From Sporothrix humicola (taxonomy: Eukaryota > Ascomycota > Sordariomycetes > Ophiostomatales > Ophiostomataceae): a stretch of 64,000 bases of DNA. The position numbers and the translations under genes are program-made. Every line of letters begins with the position of its first letter. The stretch's first letter is position 1. Under the pieces are notes generated by a model, which worked only from the letters and a program-made list of their open reading frames with translations, was not told the origin of the DNA and did no database searches. The stretch is from positions 1 through 64,000 of the forward strand of contig WNYE01000138.1 in the NCBI GenBank assembly GCA_021396245.1, given 5' to 3'. Of the stretch, positions 55,001-64,000 are shown piece after piece.

Positions 55001-56106
55001 ACACTGGCGAAAACCGTGTGTCCCTGCCGTCGGGCCCATTTGCACCAGGTCCTTCCTGCGTCGCGTGGGTCGCCGGCAAGCGCCATCACTCTTTGTTTGT
55101 GTTGGGCGATGGCCTGGTTCGCAACTTTGTCAGCCGCACGCGGAAGAAGTCATCAGGCCAGCGTGTCTTGCATCTTGGGTTCAACAAGGACCTGCGTGTG
55201 CCGAGTCTGCCTGATGATCTTCTGTCGACAGCTGTCCAGCACTACCTGGACCCCGAAGTCTTCTTGGATTTTGTCGAGCAGAACGATGCCGGGTCCAACA
55301 CCATGGTCTTGGCGAGCCACATGCGGCGGCCATCTGCTCCTCCTGGCCCCGTGGAATCGTCCATCCCGCACGCCGAGATCGAGTCCAGCGCACCGTACCA
55401 GCCTTTCCACACCGACCGGCGTATTGCGCTGTACGAGTACGATCCTGCTCGGCAGGGCGCTCCTGGTTCACAGCCCGCCCTGATCTATCCGTCTACTGTT
55501 TCCGCTCACGAGCCTCCGGTAGCCGATTTCGCTGCCTTGACTGTCTCTCCTCCGACCCAGTCGCTCTCTGCGTCGCCAATGGACGACGACTTTCTATCAA
55601 CGGCGCCTGCTCAGCCGATGAGCGGAAAGTCTAAGAAAAAGCTAGCTAAGGCAGCAGCCGCCAAGGCCAAGGAGCACGAACAGAACATGGAGTCTACTTT
55701 TGCGGGTATCGGTGAGACTGGCAACGGCGGTGCGCCCGGTGCACCGTTCAGCGCGCCTCCTCCGCAAGTTCCGCAGGTAGTCACCGCCGCTCCTGCTCCT
55801 ACTGCCGCACCCGCCAACACCAACTCTACCTGGGTTTTCGGCCAGCCGATCGTGTCCACGCTCGTCGACACGGGCTTCCCGCCCATGTCCGAGGAGGAGT
55901 CGTTCAGTCTCGGCTCCGAAGACGCCCGTGCCCTACCAGCGTCGGCTATGGAGCGCGTCCTCGAGCAGGTTGGCAGCGACGAGCAGATTGTGGTGGCGAC
56001 CCGGCGGCGGCGCGGTGGCAACCGGGGCGCTGCAGGTGATCCGGACGAGGACGGCTTCTTCGAGGACGACTGCGAAGTGCTCGACTTTGCCGACCAGAGG
56101 GTGTGA
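52091..56106 (+). CDS. BCAS3-like WD40/beta-propeller protein
   Basis: Exons 52091-52097, 52193-52274 and 52359-56106 give 1278 residues, beginning MPSAKKAKKDAKEAGGVVAA. The start exon carries only seven coding bases; I chose it because the next exon continues in frame with a basic, well-ordered N-terminus. Residues 30-300 are Ser/His/Pro-rich. A propeller follows (about 300-900) with AYPLIAVVVHGP, STKGDVQTVWDLFRIQYT and GERLAMVTERGTVHLLDLP. The BCAS3-type C-terminal part contains AGKRHHSLFVLGDGLVRNF. In animals BCAS3 binds phosphoinositides with PHAF1/C16orf70 at forming autophagosomes; a similar membrane or autophagy role is inference only. A KSKKKLAKAAAAKAKE coil and an acidic end (FFEDDCEVLDFADQRV) close the protein. 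Intron 2 (84 nt) is stop-free and frame-preserving. Confidence 0.83.
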
Positions 56107-56718
56107 TGGTCGTGCGTGGATACGAGGAAACATCATATCAATCTATTGTCTGCTTGGATTTGAATTCGGTGTTTGTCATGACAGTTCCTTTCGACTTGCA
56201 TTACTGCATTGGGTTTACTGGGAAACCTGCTACGCCTCTCGGGTGATTTTCTCTTTTCCTCTCTGTTCATATTCATATTTATCGTTCATTGGGTAGCATA
56301 AACGCATTAAATTCATACTCATCTCCAACATCAGATGTCCCAAGTGAGGAGCCCTAAGAAACAGTAAGATGATACTCTGAAAGCCAATTTATCCAACGAT
56401 GTAGCGAAAAGGAAATGTCTATTTTGTGATAGTTTGTGTATATATGATGTGCCCGGACAAGCTGGGTCTGCTTCCTCAGCCTGCCGTCCCATGTGAAGAT
56501 AACCCAACGAAAACGCCAGCTAATCTTCTTGTATTTTATCCGAGAGCAGACTCGATATCCTCGCAGAGCCGCACATTCAGTCCCTCTGTCGTATTAAGAG
56601 TGCGCACTTGCGAGCCTCGCTTTTCTCAACCTCCCCTCTTTCAGCGCAAGCGCCATCGTACACCCACGAGCTAATTCTCTAACTGTCCATCCGTCATCCG
56701 CCGTACACTTTGCGCCGT
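56107..56718. other. Convergent 3' region, BCAS3-like gene and dpm2
   Basis: 612 bp of 3' flank. No gene seen. The segment is AT-rich with no repeats of note. Confidence 0.5.
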
Positions 56719-57118
56719 TTACGCCTTCTTCTTGGCGGCAGCGGCCTTGGCCTTGGACGCCTTCTTGCGGTTGCTGCGGATCATGACCATGCTGAGGAAC
56801 GTGCCGACAACGGCCGAGCCGAGCAGGATGAGGATGACGGGGATGCGGATGGCCCACACGCGCGGCGGGAAGAAGTTCTGGAGAGGGTGGTCGGCGTCGA
56901 CAAAGGGCTGAGCGGTTAGTGGTGATCATGACAAAATCTTGTAGAACGGGGGTGGTGGCCTACCATCAACAGGGCCCAGATGGTGTAGTAGAGGAAGACG
57001 ACAGAGGCAGCCACGAGCATGGCGAGACCGGCAAGTTTGTCCAACTGGGAGGTTAGTAAAAGTATCAGCAACCGACTGAATGGTCGCATGGGGCATCCTC
57101 GACAGTTGCGCTCACCAT
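56719..57118 (-). CDS. dpm2: Dpm2, regulatory subunit of dolichol-phosphate-mannose synthase
   Basis: Exons 57118-57116, 57044-56964 and 56907-56719 give 90 residues. Dpm2 is a small ER membrane protein that stabilises Dpm1/Dpm3 and also associates with the GPI-GlcNAc transferase, so it supports N-glycan, O-mannose and GPI-anchor synthesis. Two membrane helices are clear: DKLAGLAMLVAASVVFLYYT and IPVILILLGSAVVGTFLSMV. The hallmark loop PFVDADHPLQNFFPPRVWAI lies between them. The C-terminus is Lys/Ala-rich (NRKKASKAKAAAAKKKA), a likely ER-retention-type basic tail. The first coding exon is only the ATG; the next exon begins with codon 2. Length is typical (84-95). Confidence 0.95.
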
Positions 57119-57922
57119 TGTCAAGAAACGAAAATCGATCGCGAGTCAGGGGGGCAAGGCGAGAGAGGGGGCGGCGATTGTCGTCGGTAAAGGGTATTGT
57201 CGATTGTATTGGAGGAAATGACACAAAAGGAGCGACAAGAAGGAGTATGCGCAGCTCGAGGTGTAATGCGAAATGTGGTGATCGGATCGTTGCTCGTGGA
57301 GAAAAAAGATCAAAATCTCAATGTGGTGAGGATAGGGAGCAACGCGCTTCTAGAGTCTAAAGTTAATATCGTGTTCTGTTCTCTCAGCCGTAAATGCTAC
57401 AGAAGGGAAAGTGCCCCCTTGGACGCAACCTACACCAAAACGGTAAGGCGCGTTTTTGCTGCACCAGAGAACACGCATAGAACACGCTTAACAGAGCTGC
57501 AGGTGCAGGCAGGCGCGACCCACTTTCACTCGTTCCTCCCCTGTCCCAATTTTTTTGCCTCCCAACTTTCCTGAGGAGTAAAAAAGTCGACGCCACAGGC
57601 TGCAAGCCACCCATTTTTCTCAGTCTTCACGTCTGCACCTGCCTTGCGCACGCGAAAACGAGCAAACGATCATCGCGATAGACTTTTCTGCGTTCTGTTT
57701 TCCAGTTCAATTGTCTCTGCCCCTTTTCACACCATTCTGTGCATCCGATTGCACGCTCGATCCACGACAACACGATCGCAGTGCACAAGGGGTGTCTGGC
57801 GACGAAACTGCGACGCGGCCCTCTCCTGCATCGACACTGTTTTCGACGCCTCGACCCAGCCCCAAACGAACCGCTGTTCACAGCTTCTTCTCCTTTTTTC
57901 TAATCCTTCTCACACCATCAAC
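57119..57922. promoter_or_regulatory. Divergent promoter dpm2 / cwc22
   Basis: 804 bp separate the two divergent start codons. The cwc22 side (57600-57922) is a pyrimidine-rich leader. The cwc22 frame is open back to 57644, but with no ATG of good context and no domain there, so it is treated as leader. No canonical box stands out. Confidence 0.35.
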
Positions 57923-60601
57923 ATGGCCGAGTCACAGTCTCCTGAGCGACGCGATCGCAGCCGCAGCCGCAGTCAAACCCGCGACGACAGCAGGTCTGCG
58001 GCCAGCAGATCCCCGTCGCCAGGACCGGCACCACGCGACAGCCGCTCTCCTTCTCCCGGTCCTCGCCGCTCGCCATCTCCTCCCCCAAAACGTCGTGAAT
58101 CTCCTTCTCCCCCTCCCCGGCGACGTTCTCCACGACTCAATAACGCGAACGCGAACAACAACAACACTCACACCTCCCGAAGACGGACACCACCAGCGGG
58201 ACCGACCGACGAAGAGAAGCAGGCGGCCGCCAAGGCCGAATACAACCGTCTGCTGACAGCACGGTCAGGCGGTGTCTACGTCCCTCCAGCACGGCTTCGC
58301 GCCCTACAGGCACAGGTGCAGGACAAGACGTCCAAGGAGTACCAGCGGATGGCGTGGGAGGCGCTCAAGAAGTCGATCAACGGCATGGTCAACAAGGCGA
58401 CGGCGGGCAACATGCGGCAGATTATCAACGAGCTGTTTGGCGAGAACCTGATTCGGGGCCGGGGCCTGCTGGCCCAGAGTCTGATCAAGGCACAGTACGC
58501 CTCGCTGCCGTTTACGCCCGTGTATGCCTGCATTGCGGCGTGTGTCAACAGCAAACTGCCGGCTGTCGGCGAGCTGCTGCTGCGCCGTTTGCTTTTGCGT
58601 TTCCGCAAGGGCTTCCGCCGCAACGACAAGGCCGTGTGCCGCAGTGCGACAACATTTATTGCGCACCTGGTCAACACGCAGGTGGCCGACGAGATGATTG
58701 CCGCCCAGATGCTGATGCTGCTGCTGCACCACCCGACCGACGACAGCGTCGAGATTGCCGTGAATCTGACGCGCGAGGTCGGCAACTACATGGAGACGAT
58801 GAACCCGACGATCATGGTAGTTGTGTTTGACCGGTTCCACCACATCCTGAACGAGGCCGACATTGACAAGCGGACGCAGTACGCCATCGAGGTGCTGTTC
58901 CAGAACCGCAAGGACCAGTTCAAGGACCAGCCGGCGATCCGCGAGGACCTGGACCTGATAGAGGAGGAGGACCAGGTCAAGCACCTGCTGGAGCTTAACG
59001 GCAAGTTCGACGACGAGGCAACGCTCAACATTTTCCGGTACGACGAGAACTGGGAGGCCAACGAGAAGGAGTATGCCAAGCTGCGGCGGGAGATTCTCAA
59101 CGAGAGCGACAGCGAGGACGGGTCGGGCTCTGATTCAGACTCGGACTCAGGCTCGGACTCGGACGACAGCTCGAGCGAAGACGAGGAGGACGCGGCGCAA
59201 AACGCCATCGACATCAAGGACCGCACCAATGCCGACCTTGTCTCACTGCGCCGCACGATTTACCTGACGATCCAGAGCTCGATGAACGCCGACGAAGCCG
59301 TGCACAAGCTGCTGGCCGTCGACCTGCCCGAGGGCCGCGAGACCGAGCTGCCGTCCATGGTGGTCGAGTGCTGTTCGCAGGAAAAGACGTACACCAAGTT
59401 CTTTGGACTCATCGGTGAGCGCCTCGCCAAGATCAACCGCCGCTGGTCGACCATGTTCGAGGAGGCCTTTACCAAATACTACGAGACGATCCACCGCTAC
59501 GAGACCAACCGGCTGCGCAACATTGCCTGCTTCTTTGGCCACCTGCTGGCCAGCAACGCCGTCGGCTGGTACGTGCTGTCGTGCATCCACCTCAACGAGG
59601 ACGAGACGACGAGCGCCAGCCGCATCTTTATCAAGATCCTGTTCCAGGAAATGGCCGAGGCCATGGGTCTGCCGAAACTGCAGGCGCGCTTCCGCGACGA
59701 CGTCGACCTCAAGCCCAGTCTGGACGGCCTGTTCCCCGTCGACAATGCGCGCAGCCTGCGGTTCTCGATCAACTACTTTACGAGCATCGGCATGGGCGCG
59801 CTCACAGAAGATATGCGCGAGCGGCTCGTGAACCTGCCCAAGCCGGCAGTGCCTGCCGTGACGGCCGGTCCAGCCAGCGACCGCTCTCGGTCTCGGTCCG
59901 GCTCGTACTCGAGCTACTCGTCGTCGTACACTGGCTCGTCGTACTCGCGGACGCCATCCCGGTCTCGCTCTCGCTCTCGGACGCCTCGTCGCAGACAGCG
60001 GTCGTATGACTCCCGCTCTCCGTCGGGTTCGCGCTCTCGCTCTCGTTCTCTCAGTCGGTCCCGCTCTCGGTCTCGCTCTTATCGCCCGCGGTCGTACTCT
60101 CTATCTCGTTCTGTCTCGCGTTCCGTGTCACCCGCACCTCGTCGCAACGGCAAGCAGCCTGCTGCCGCAAAGGGTGCCGCCGCCTCTGGCTCTGCCCGTC
60201 GTCGCCGCAGCCGGTCCTACTCCTACCACTCTCGGTCGCCGACTCCTGTGGGCGGTGCCGCTCCTACAAAGGAGACAGCCACTACGTCCAAAGGCAAAGA
60301 GCCTGCTCGTCGTGGCCGGTCTTTGACTCGTTCGCCAAGTCGCACGCCATCGCGTTCACGGTCTGTCACGCCGCCAAGAGCAAACGGAAAGGCTGCAGCC
60401 CGTGGCAATGGTCGCAACGGCTACTCGCGCTCGCCATCTAGGTCGATGTCCCGCTCACCTTCTCGCTCTCCATCTCGCTCGCCCTCGCGGTCACTATCGC
60501 CTGCACCGCCAGCAGGTGGCAGTCGTCGCCGCCGTCGCAACGACAGCGTGTCGAGCGCCGGCAACGATGCGCCGCCGAGGAAGCACCGCCGTGGGGATTA
60601 G
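57923..60601 (+). CDS. cwc22: Cwc22, spliceosome-associated MIF4G/MA3 protein
   Basis: A single exon codes 892 residues from the ATG in the context ACATGG. Cwc22 enters the spliceosome before step 1, is needed for Prp2-driven remodelling and, in many eukaryotes, escorts eIF4A3 for exon-junction-complex assembly. The N-terminus is SR-rich. The MIF4G domain (about residues 135-330) opens YQRMAWEALKKSINGMVNKA and has NELFGENLIRGRGLLAQSLI. An acidic Ser/Asp stretch (about 396-422) leads to the MA3 domain (about 440-555; LRRTIYLTIQSSMNADEAVH) and then the helical block ending FSINYFTSIGMGALTEDMRE. The long RS/SP-rich tail (about 650-880) is a full RS domain, unlike in budding yeast. Lack of introns in a 2.7-kb gene contrasts with its neighbours. 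Confidence 0.95.
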   Translation: MAESQSPERRDRSRSRSQTRDDSRSAASRSPSPGPAPRDSRSPSPGPRRSPSPPPKRRESPSPPPRRRSPRLNNANANNNNTHTSRRRTPPAGPTDEEKQAAAKAEYNRLLTARSGGVYVPPARLRALQAQVQDKTSKEYQRMAWEALKKSINGMVNKATAGNMRQIINELFGENLIRGRGLLAQSLIKAQYASLPFTPVYACIAACVNSKLPAVGELLLRRLLLRFRKGFRRNDKAVCRSATTFIAHLVNTQVADEMIAAQMLMLLLHHPTDDSVEIAVNLTREVGNYMETMNPTIMVVVFDRFHHILNEADIDKRTQYAIEVLFQNRKDQFKDQPAIREDLDLIEEEDQVKHLLELNGKFDDEATLNIFRYDENWEANEKEYAKLRREILNESDSEDGSGSDSDSDSGSDSDDSSSEDEEDAAQNAIDIKDRTNADLVSLRRTIYLTIQSSMNADEAVHKLLAVDLPEGRETELPSMVVECCSQEKTYTKFFGLIGERLAKINRRWSTMFEEAFTKYYETIHRYETNRLRNIACFFGHLLASNAVGWYVLSCIHLNEDETTSASRIFIKILFQEMAEAMGLPKLQARFRDDVDLKPSLDGLFPVDNARSLRFSINYFTSIGMGALTEDMRERLVNLPKPAVPAVTAGPASDRSRSRSGSYSSYSSSYTGSSYSRTPSRSRSRSRTPRRRQRSYDSRSPSGSRSRSRSLSRSRSRSRSYRPRSYSLSRSVSRSVSPAPRRNGKQPAAAKGAAASGSARRRRSRSYSYHSRSPTPVGGAAPTKETATTSKGKEPARRGRSLTRSPSRTPSRSRSVTPPRANGKAAARGNGRNGYSRSPSRSMSRSPSRSPSRSPSRSLSPAPPAGGSRRRRRNDSVSSAGNDAPPRKHRRGD

Positions 60602-60802
60602 ACAATCGTGTTTGGTGGAATGTAATGGTTTATAATATCTGGATTACCCTATTTTAAAGCTGTCTTTCAGCTTTCACATGTATTTTAGTTTTCATAATCT
60701 CGGTTCAGCGGTTTGCTTTTGTTTCTTAAAAAGTCATTGATATTCTAGCATAATGCATTATATTAAAAGTGAACATGATTGTATATGTGAGTGTGCTTTT
60801 GT
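60602..60802. other. Short convergent 3' region, cwc22 and dus1
   Basis: Only 201 bp separate the two stop codons, and the segment is AT-rich with TTTTAAAG and TATATTAAAAG text. Transcripts of the two genes probably overlap at their 3' ends. Confidence 0.5.
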
Positions 60803-62575
60803 CTATGCCGTTGCCGCTGCAGGCTCCTCTGTCTTTGTTGCCTCCTTTTCTTCCGCCTTCTTCTCCTGCTCCCTCTCCTTCTCCTGCTCGGCCTTTGCCT
60901 TTCCCTTCTTCGTCAGCTGGATTGCGCCCTTGGCCAGCGCTTCCGCCGGCATCGGCCGCAGGATCGGCTGCACCACCCACCATGGCCGCTTGCACCGGCG
61001 GATCGCGGCAGCCGACGAGTCCGGGTCATCGACGATTTCGGGCGGGTTCTGGATCGACTCTTCGTCGTCGTACTCGTCCTCAAAGGCCTTGTCCTCGCCG
61101 GCCAGCAGCGCCTGGCCGACTCTCTTCTCGAGCACGGCCAGGATGCGCTCATAGCCTTCCATGTCGGCTTTACGGGTGCGAGCCAATGCATCGCGGATAT
61201 CGTGGTGCTTGCTGACGGCGTGCCGCAACAGGTGGAACAGGTGGGCCTGGACGGCGACAAAGTTGGGCGAGTTGAAGATTTCCTTGGGGATCTGGTTCTG
61301 GCTAGATGTCGCGGCGTGGGGTCTGTCGCCGTTCCTGGCGTTAATGTCTCTCTTCTGCTTCTTTCGTGCAGGCTCGCCATTGTCGGCCTCTGCCTCCTCC
61401 TTCTTCTCCTCCTCGACCAGCTCCACAGGATCACCGACGATAAACAGCGGCTTGCGCTCTGGTGGTGCAAGCTTGCCCAGACAGTAAACGTGCAGAATGT
61501 CGAGGTAGCGCCGCATGACGCCATCGATGCGCCAGCCGCCGCGACGGCTGCCGGGACGGCTGCTCATCCAGTACTCACGCTTCGGGTCGGGTGTGTGCCA
61601 GTAGAACTCAGGGTCCACAGGTGCGCTTGACGCATCGCCCTCCTTGAGTGTTGGCGGCGGCGAAAACAGGGCAGGGTTCGATAGCAGTCCCTCGGCGCTC
61701 ATGACGCCGTCGAATCCAGTCGCCTCCAAGCACCGCTCCACATCACCGTGCTCCAGCACGTTGCCGTTGGCAAACAGCACCGTCTCTTTCGGAAGGTTCT
61801 CCCGCAGGTACCGCAGCATCTTCCAGTTGGCAATGCCCGTCAGGTGTCCCTTTTGCTCGCGTCGGCGGCCGTGCACCGTCAAAATACTGGCGCCTGCGGC
61901 CAGCACAGTTTGTGCGTACTTGAGCGACGCCTCGGGCGTGTCCAGCAGGCGGATCTTGGCCGTGACAGGCACGTCCAGGTTCTCGTGCAGCGTGCGGATC
62001 AGCTTGGCAATCAGCTCGGGCTCTTCTTGCAAGAATGCGCCATAGTGGCCTTTGCGAGCGATGCCCTGGGGACAGCCCAGATTCAAGTCGACGGCGTCGC
62101 AGTAGGGCGCCACTTGGCGGGCTGCATTCAGCAGAGCGTCGGGGTCATTGGCGCAAAACTGGACAAAGAGGGGACGGTCAATATTCGGGTTACCGTCGAG
62201 GAAAGGCCGCAGACCGTTGTCAAGGCCGTCCTTCTTTTCTGCAGATTCGGCAGACTCATCCCCCTCCCTTATTGCCTCAAAGTGTTGTGTGCGGTAGCGA
62301 GGGCTGTCGACAAAGAGGCGTGCGTGCAGCATCGGCGAGTACGCCAGCACCGACGTGCGCTGGTCGGGCGGCAGAAACGAGCGCGTCAGCATGCGCCAGG
62401 CAAACTCGGACTGGTCGACCATGGGCGCGACCACGTGCTTGGGGCTGCCAATGCTCTCGTAGAAGGCGCGGCCGTGCAGTTTCTGCTTCTTAGGGGCGCC
62501 ATTTCCATTAGAAGCGGCTGCCGGTTCTATCACTTTTGGCGCCTCAGTGGCAGTGGTCTCTGTGGCGGTCGACAT
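60803..62575 (-). CDS. dus1: Dus1, tRNA-dihydrouridine(16/17) synthase
   Basis: A single exon codes 590 residues from the ATG at 62575. Dus1 reduces uridines 16 and 17 in the tRNA D-loop with FMN and NADPH. The FMN-binding TIM barrel begins at about residue 44 (GSPKHVVAPMVDQSEFAWRM), followed by QFCANDPD and the catalytic motif DLNLGCPQGIARKGHYGAFL, with the active Cys probably 168. Then VPVTAKIRLLD, GASILTVHGRRREQKG, LFANGNVLEHGD and FDGVMSAEGLLSNPALF complete the flavin site. The N-terminal 35 residues are Ala/Thr-rich and variable. The C-terminal half has a long Lys/Glu-rich insertion and ends in an Ala/Glu/Lys tail, making it longer than yeast Dus1 (about 420). Confidence 0.96.
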   Translation of the reverse strand: MSTATETTATEAPKVIEPAAASNGNGAPKKQKLHGRAFYESIGSPKHVVAPMVDQSEFAWRMLTRSFLPPDQRTSVLAYSPMLHARLFVDSPRYRTQHFEAIREGDESAESAEKKDGLDNGLRPFLDGNPNIDRPLFVQFCANDPDALLNAARQVAPYCDAVDLNLGCPQGIARKGHYGAFLQEEPELIAKLIRTLHENLDVPVTAKIRLLDTPEASLKYAQTVLAAGASILTVHGRRREQKGHLTGIANWKMLRYLRENLPKETVLFANGNVLEHGDVERCLEATGFDGVMSAEGLLSNPALFSPPPTLKEGDASSAPVDPEFYWHTPDPKREYWMSSRPGSRRGGWRIDGVMRRYLDILHVYCLGKLAPPERKPLFIVGDPVELVEEEKKEEAEADNGEPARKKQKRDINARNGDRPHAATSSQNQIPKEIFNSPNFVAVQAHLFHLLRHAVSKHHDIRDALARTRKADMEGYERILAVLEKRVGQALLAGEDKAFEDEYDDEESIQNPPEIVDDPDSSAAAIRRCKRPWWVVQPILRPMPAEALAKGAIQLTKKGKAKAEQEKEREQEKKAEEKEATKTEEPAAATA

Positions 62576-64000
62576 GGTGACGATGCAGCGGCCGGGGCTG
62601 AATGCAGGCGAATGCGGAAATGCAAAAGTGGCGGGGCTGTAAGACGACGACGATGCTACTGCTACTCGAAACGGCCGCGCCCAAGCACAGGCGTGTCGGA
62701 GAATGCGGGCCTCCAGGATTTCGGGAGCGCGGGCGCTGGAAGTATCGAAGGAAAAAAAGTCGTTTGTTTTGTTGTCGTGACGCTGTTGCCAGACTGAAGT
62801 TGACTTGGAAAGAAGCCGCCTCTAGGCGTCGGCGTAAAAAGTTTCACTGGCCTTATCGCGATAAGAGCCCTGTGTCGGCCGCTGCCCGCCGTCTTCACGC
62901 TAAACCACCTGCCCTGGAACGGAGGGGACATAGCGCAAGGCTGAGAAAAATGATCTCTTCAGGGGCGTAACTCCGACAAGGCCTTGGCAGGCGCGTCATG
63001 ATTGGCCGGTACTTTCACCTGCTGGGTCCAACCTTCAGCCCCGCGCTGGCTGCAGACCCATCGGCCTTTTGGGTCTTTCTTCTGAGCCGTCTCGCCGTCT
63101 GGACCACTTGGGCCGCCTGAAGGAAAAGGAGACGCCCCCACAAGTGACGTTATTTTGGGATTTCTCACTGTTTCCGCTCCAGTGGACCAGTAAGAGTGGC
63201 CCTGCTGTAATGCAGGAATTCAATGATTACGTTTAATGTTATGCTCAGGGGCTGCGCTCCTTTGATTTATGCCAACGCACCACCCGTTACATGTACAACT
63301 GTACAAAATACCAAAGAGTCAAAAGTCACTTTTCTTCACAAAATTGCATGTCCAGCCAATTGTGTCTTCCACTTTTGTGTCTCTGTTATTTTCTCAGCTG
63401 CTGCTAAACTAAAACAATACACACTTCAGAAATTAGGCCGCCTACAGCAGGGGAGGGAGAAAAATAAACAGAAAGAAATGAAAGAAAAATAGAACGGATA
63501 AAGAAAATGGACAAAAAGGAAAGAGTAAAAAGAGTAGCCCGGAAAAGACAAGGAAAAGATGACTGCAAAGAAAAGACAGGAAAAAAGAAAAGAAAAATGG
63601 AGCGCGATCGCCATGACTGAGAAACCTGCAAGAAAAGACAAAATGACAAGACAAAAGACAAAAAGACAATAGGCAAAAAAGATAAGCCAATAAGTAAGAT
63701 AATAAAAACACACAAGAAAAAATACCGTAAAAGTAAAAAGCCGCTGCTGTACCACCCGGGAATATGCCAAAATAAAGAGTAAAGAGCAAGAGGCTCGGTT
63801 GTTTCATGAAGAGTCTCTTAGCTTTCTCTCCTTCTGGCACTCCGTGTCTCCTGGTGTGGTGCTGGTCTGCTTTGTTTTCTTCCGAACACGTTCTTAGGCA
63901 GAATACAAACTGAATTGCTCCTACCCACGTCCGGGAATTCCTTCTCTTCTTCTTTCTCCTCATTCTCGCTCCTTTCTTTTTCTTTCTTCTCCTCTTTCGT
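62576..64000. other. dus1 promoter and gene-free right end
   Basis: The first 400 bp are the dus1 promoter and contain the palindrome listed separately. 63430-63720 is an A/G-rich tract (repeated AAAAGACA and GAAAAGA) whose complementary strand yields Phe/Leu/Ser-rich shadow frames of up to 173 codons. No gene is supported. Confidence 0.5.
62852..62865. promoter_or_regulatory. Perfect 14-bp palindrome with inverted GATA motifs
   Basis: CTTATCGCGATAAG is a perfect inverted repeat centred on CGCG, so it presents GATAAG on both strands. It is 277 bp upstream of the dus1 ATG. GATA factors bind HGATAR, and two head-to-head sites could bind a dimer. A non-GATA protein that recognises the full palindrome is equally possible. 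Confidence 0.5.

Noticed and set aside
57644..57922. N-terminal extension of Cwc22 upstream of the ATG at 57923
   Set aside because: The frame is open, but the translation is leader-like (His/Ser/Thr-rich), there is no good ATG, and homology begins after 57923.

Overview
The window is nuclear DNA of a filamentous ascomycete (Pezizomycotina, most likely Sordariomycetes). I infer this from short GT-AG introns (mostly 50-90 nt) with CTAAC/CTGAC-like branch points, GC-rich coding exons in AT-richer, pyrimidine-rich flanks, and the gene content: Zn2Cys6 and C2H2 regulators, Ku80, a DUF3602/Par32-like protein, Gfd2-like and DUF4149 proteins. Species cannot be fixed from the sequence. I find no rRNA, tRNA, CRISPR or intact transposon.

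1-25 kb is gene-dense. In order: a Zn2Cys6 transcription factor (minus), a peroxisomal acyl-CoA synthetase ending in AKL (minus), a damaged P1B copper-ATPase locus (plus), an acidic orphan protein (minus), Ku80 (minus) divergent from a DUF4149/TMEM205-like membrane protein (plus), a Gfd2/YDR514C-like DEDDh nuclease-fold protein (plus), Pam18/Tim14 (minus) divergent from Rlp24 (plus), and a Par32-like GRGGAGN-repeat protein (minus).

25-45 kb is gene-poor. About 7.4 kb without a supportable gene precedes a C2H2 transcription factor (32.5-34.4 kb). A polytopic membrane protein of unknown function follows (36.2-37.7 kb), then about 5.7 kb without genes, then a bactofilin-like (polymer-forming cytoskeletal domain) protein (43.4-44.3 kb).

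45-64 kb holds a very large ING/PHD chromatin reader, a BCAS3-like beta-propeller protein behind a long CT-rich leader, Dpm2 (minus) divergent from Cwc22 (plus), and Dus1 (minus) convergent with Cwc22. The last 1.4 kb has no gene but carries a perfect GATA palindrome 277 bp upstream of dus1.

The genes do not form a biosynthetic cluster; most are housekeeping (DNA repair, ribosome biogenesis, splicing, tRNA modification, protein import, glycosylation) or regulatory. The most unusual points are: (1) the copper-ATPase locus with an in-frame TAG, a lost splice acceptor and no recognisable N-terminal exon; (2) the fungal bactofilin-like gene with a GC-AG intron; (3) several genes whose first coding exon is only 3-15 nt, including an ATG-only exon in dpm2; (4) two stop-free introns whose lengths are multiples of three; (5) the large gene-free blocks upstream of the C2H2 regulator and the bactofilin-like gene. 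Exon borders were read by eye from splice consensus and frame continuity; no transcript data were available.
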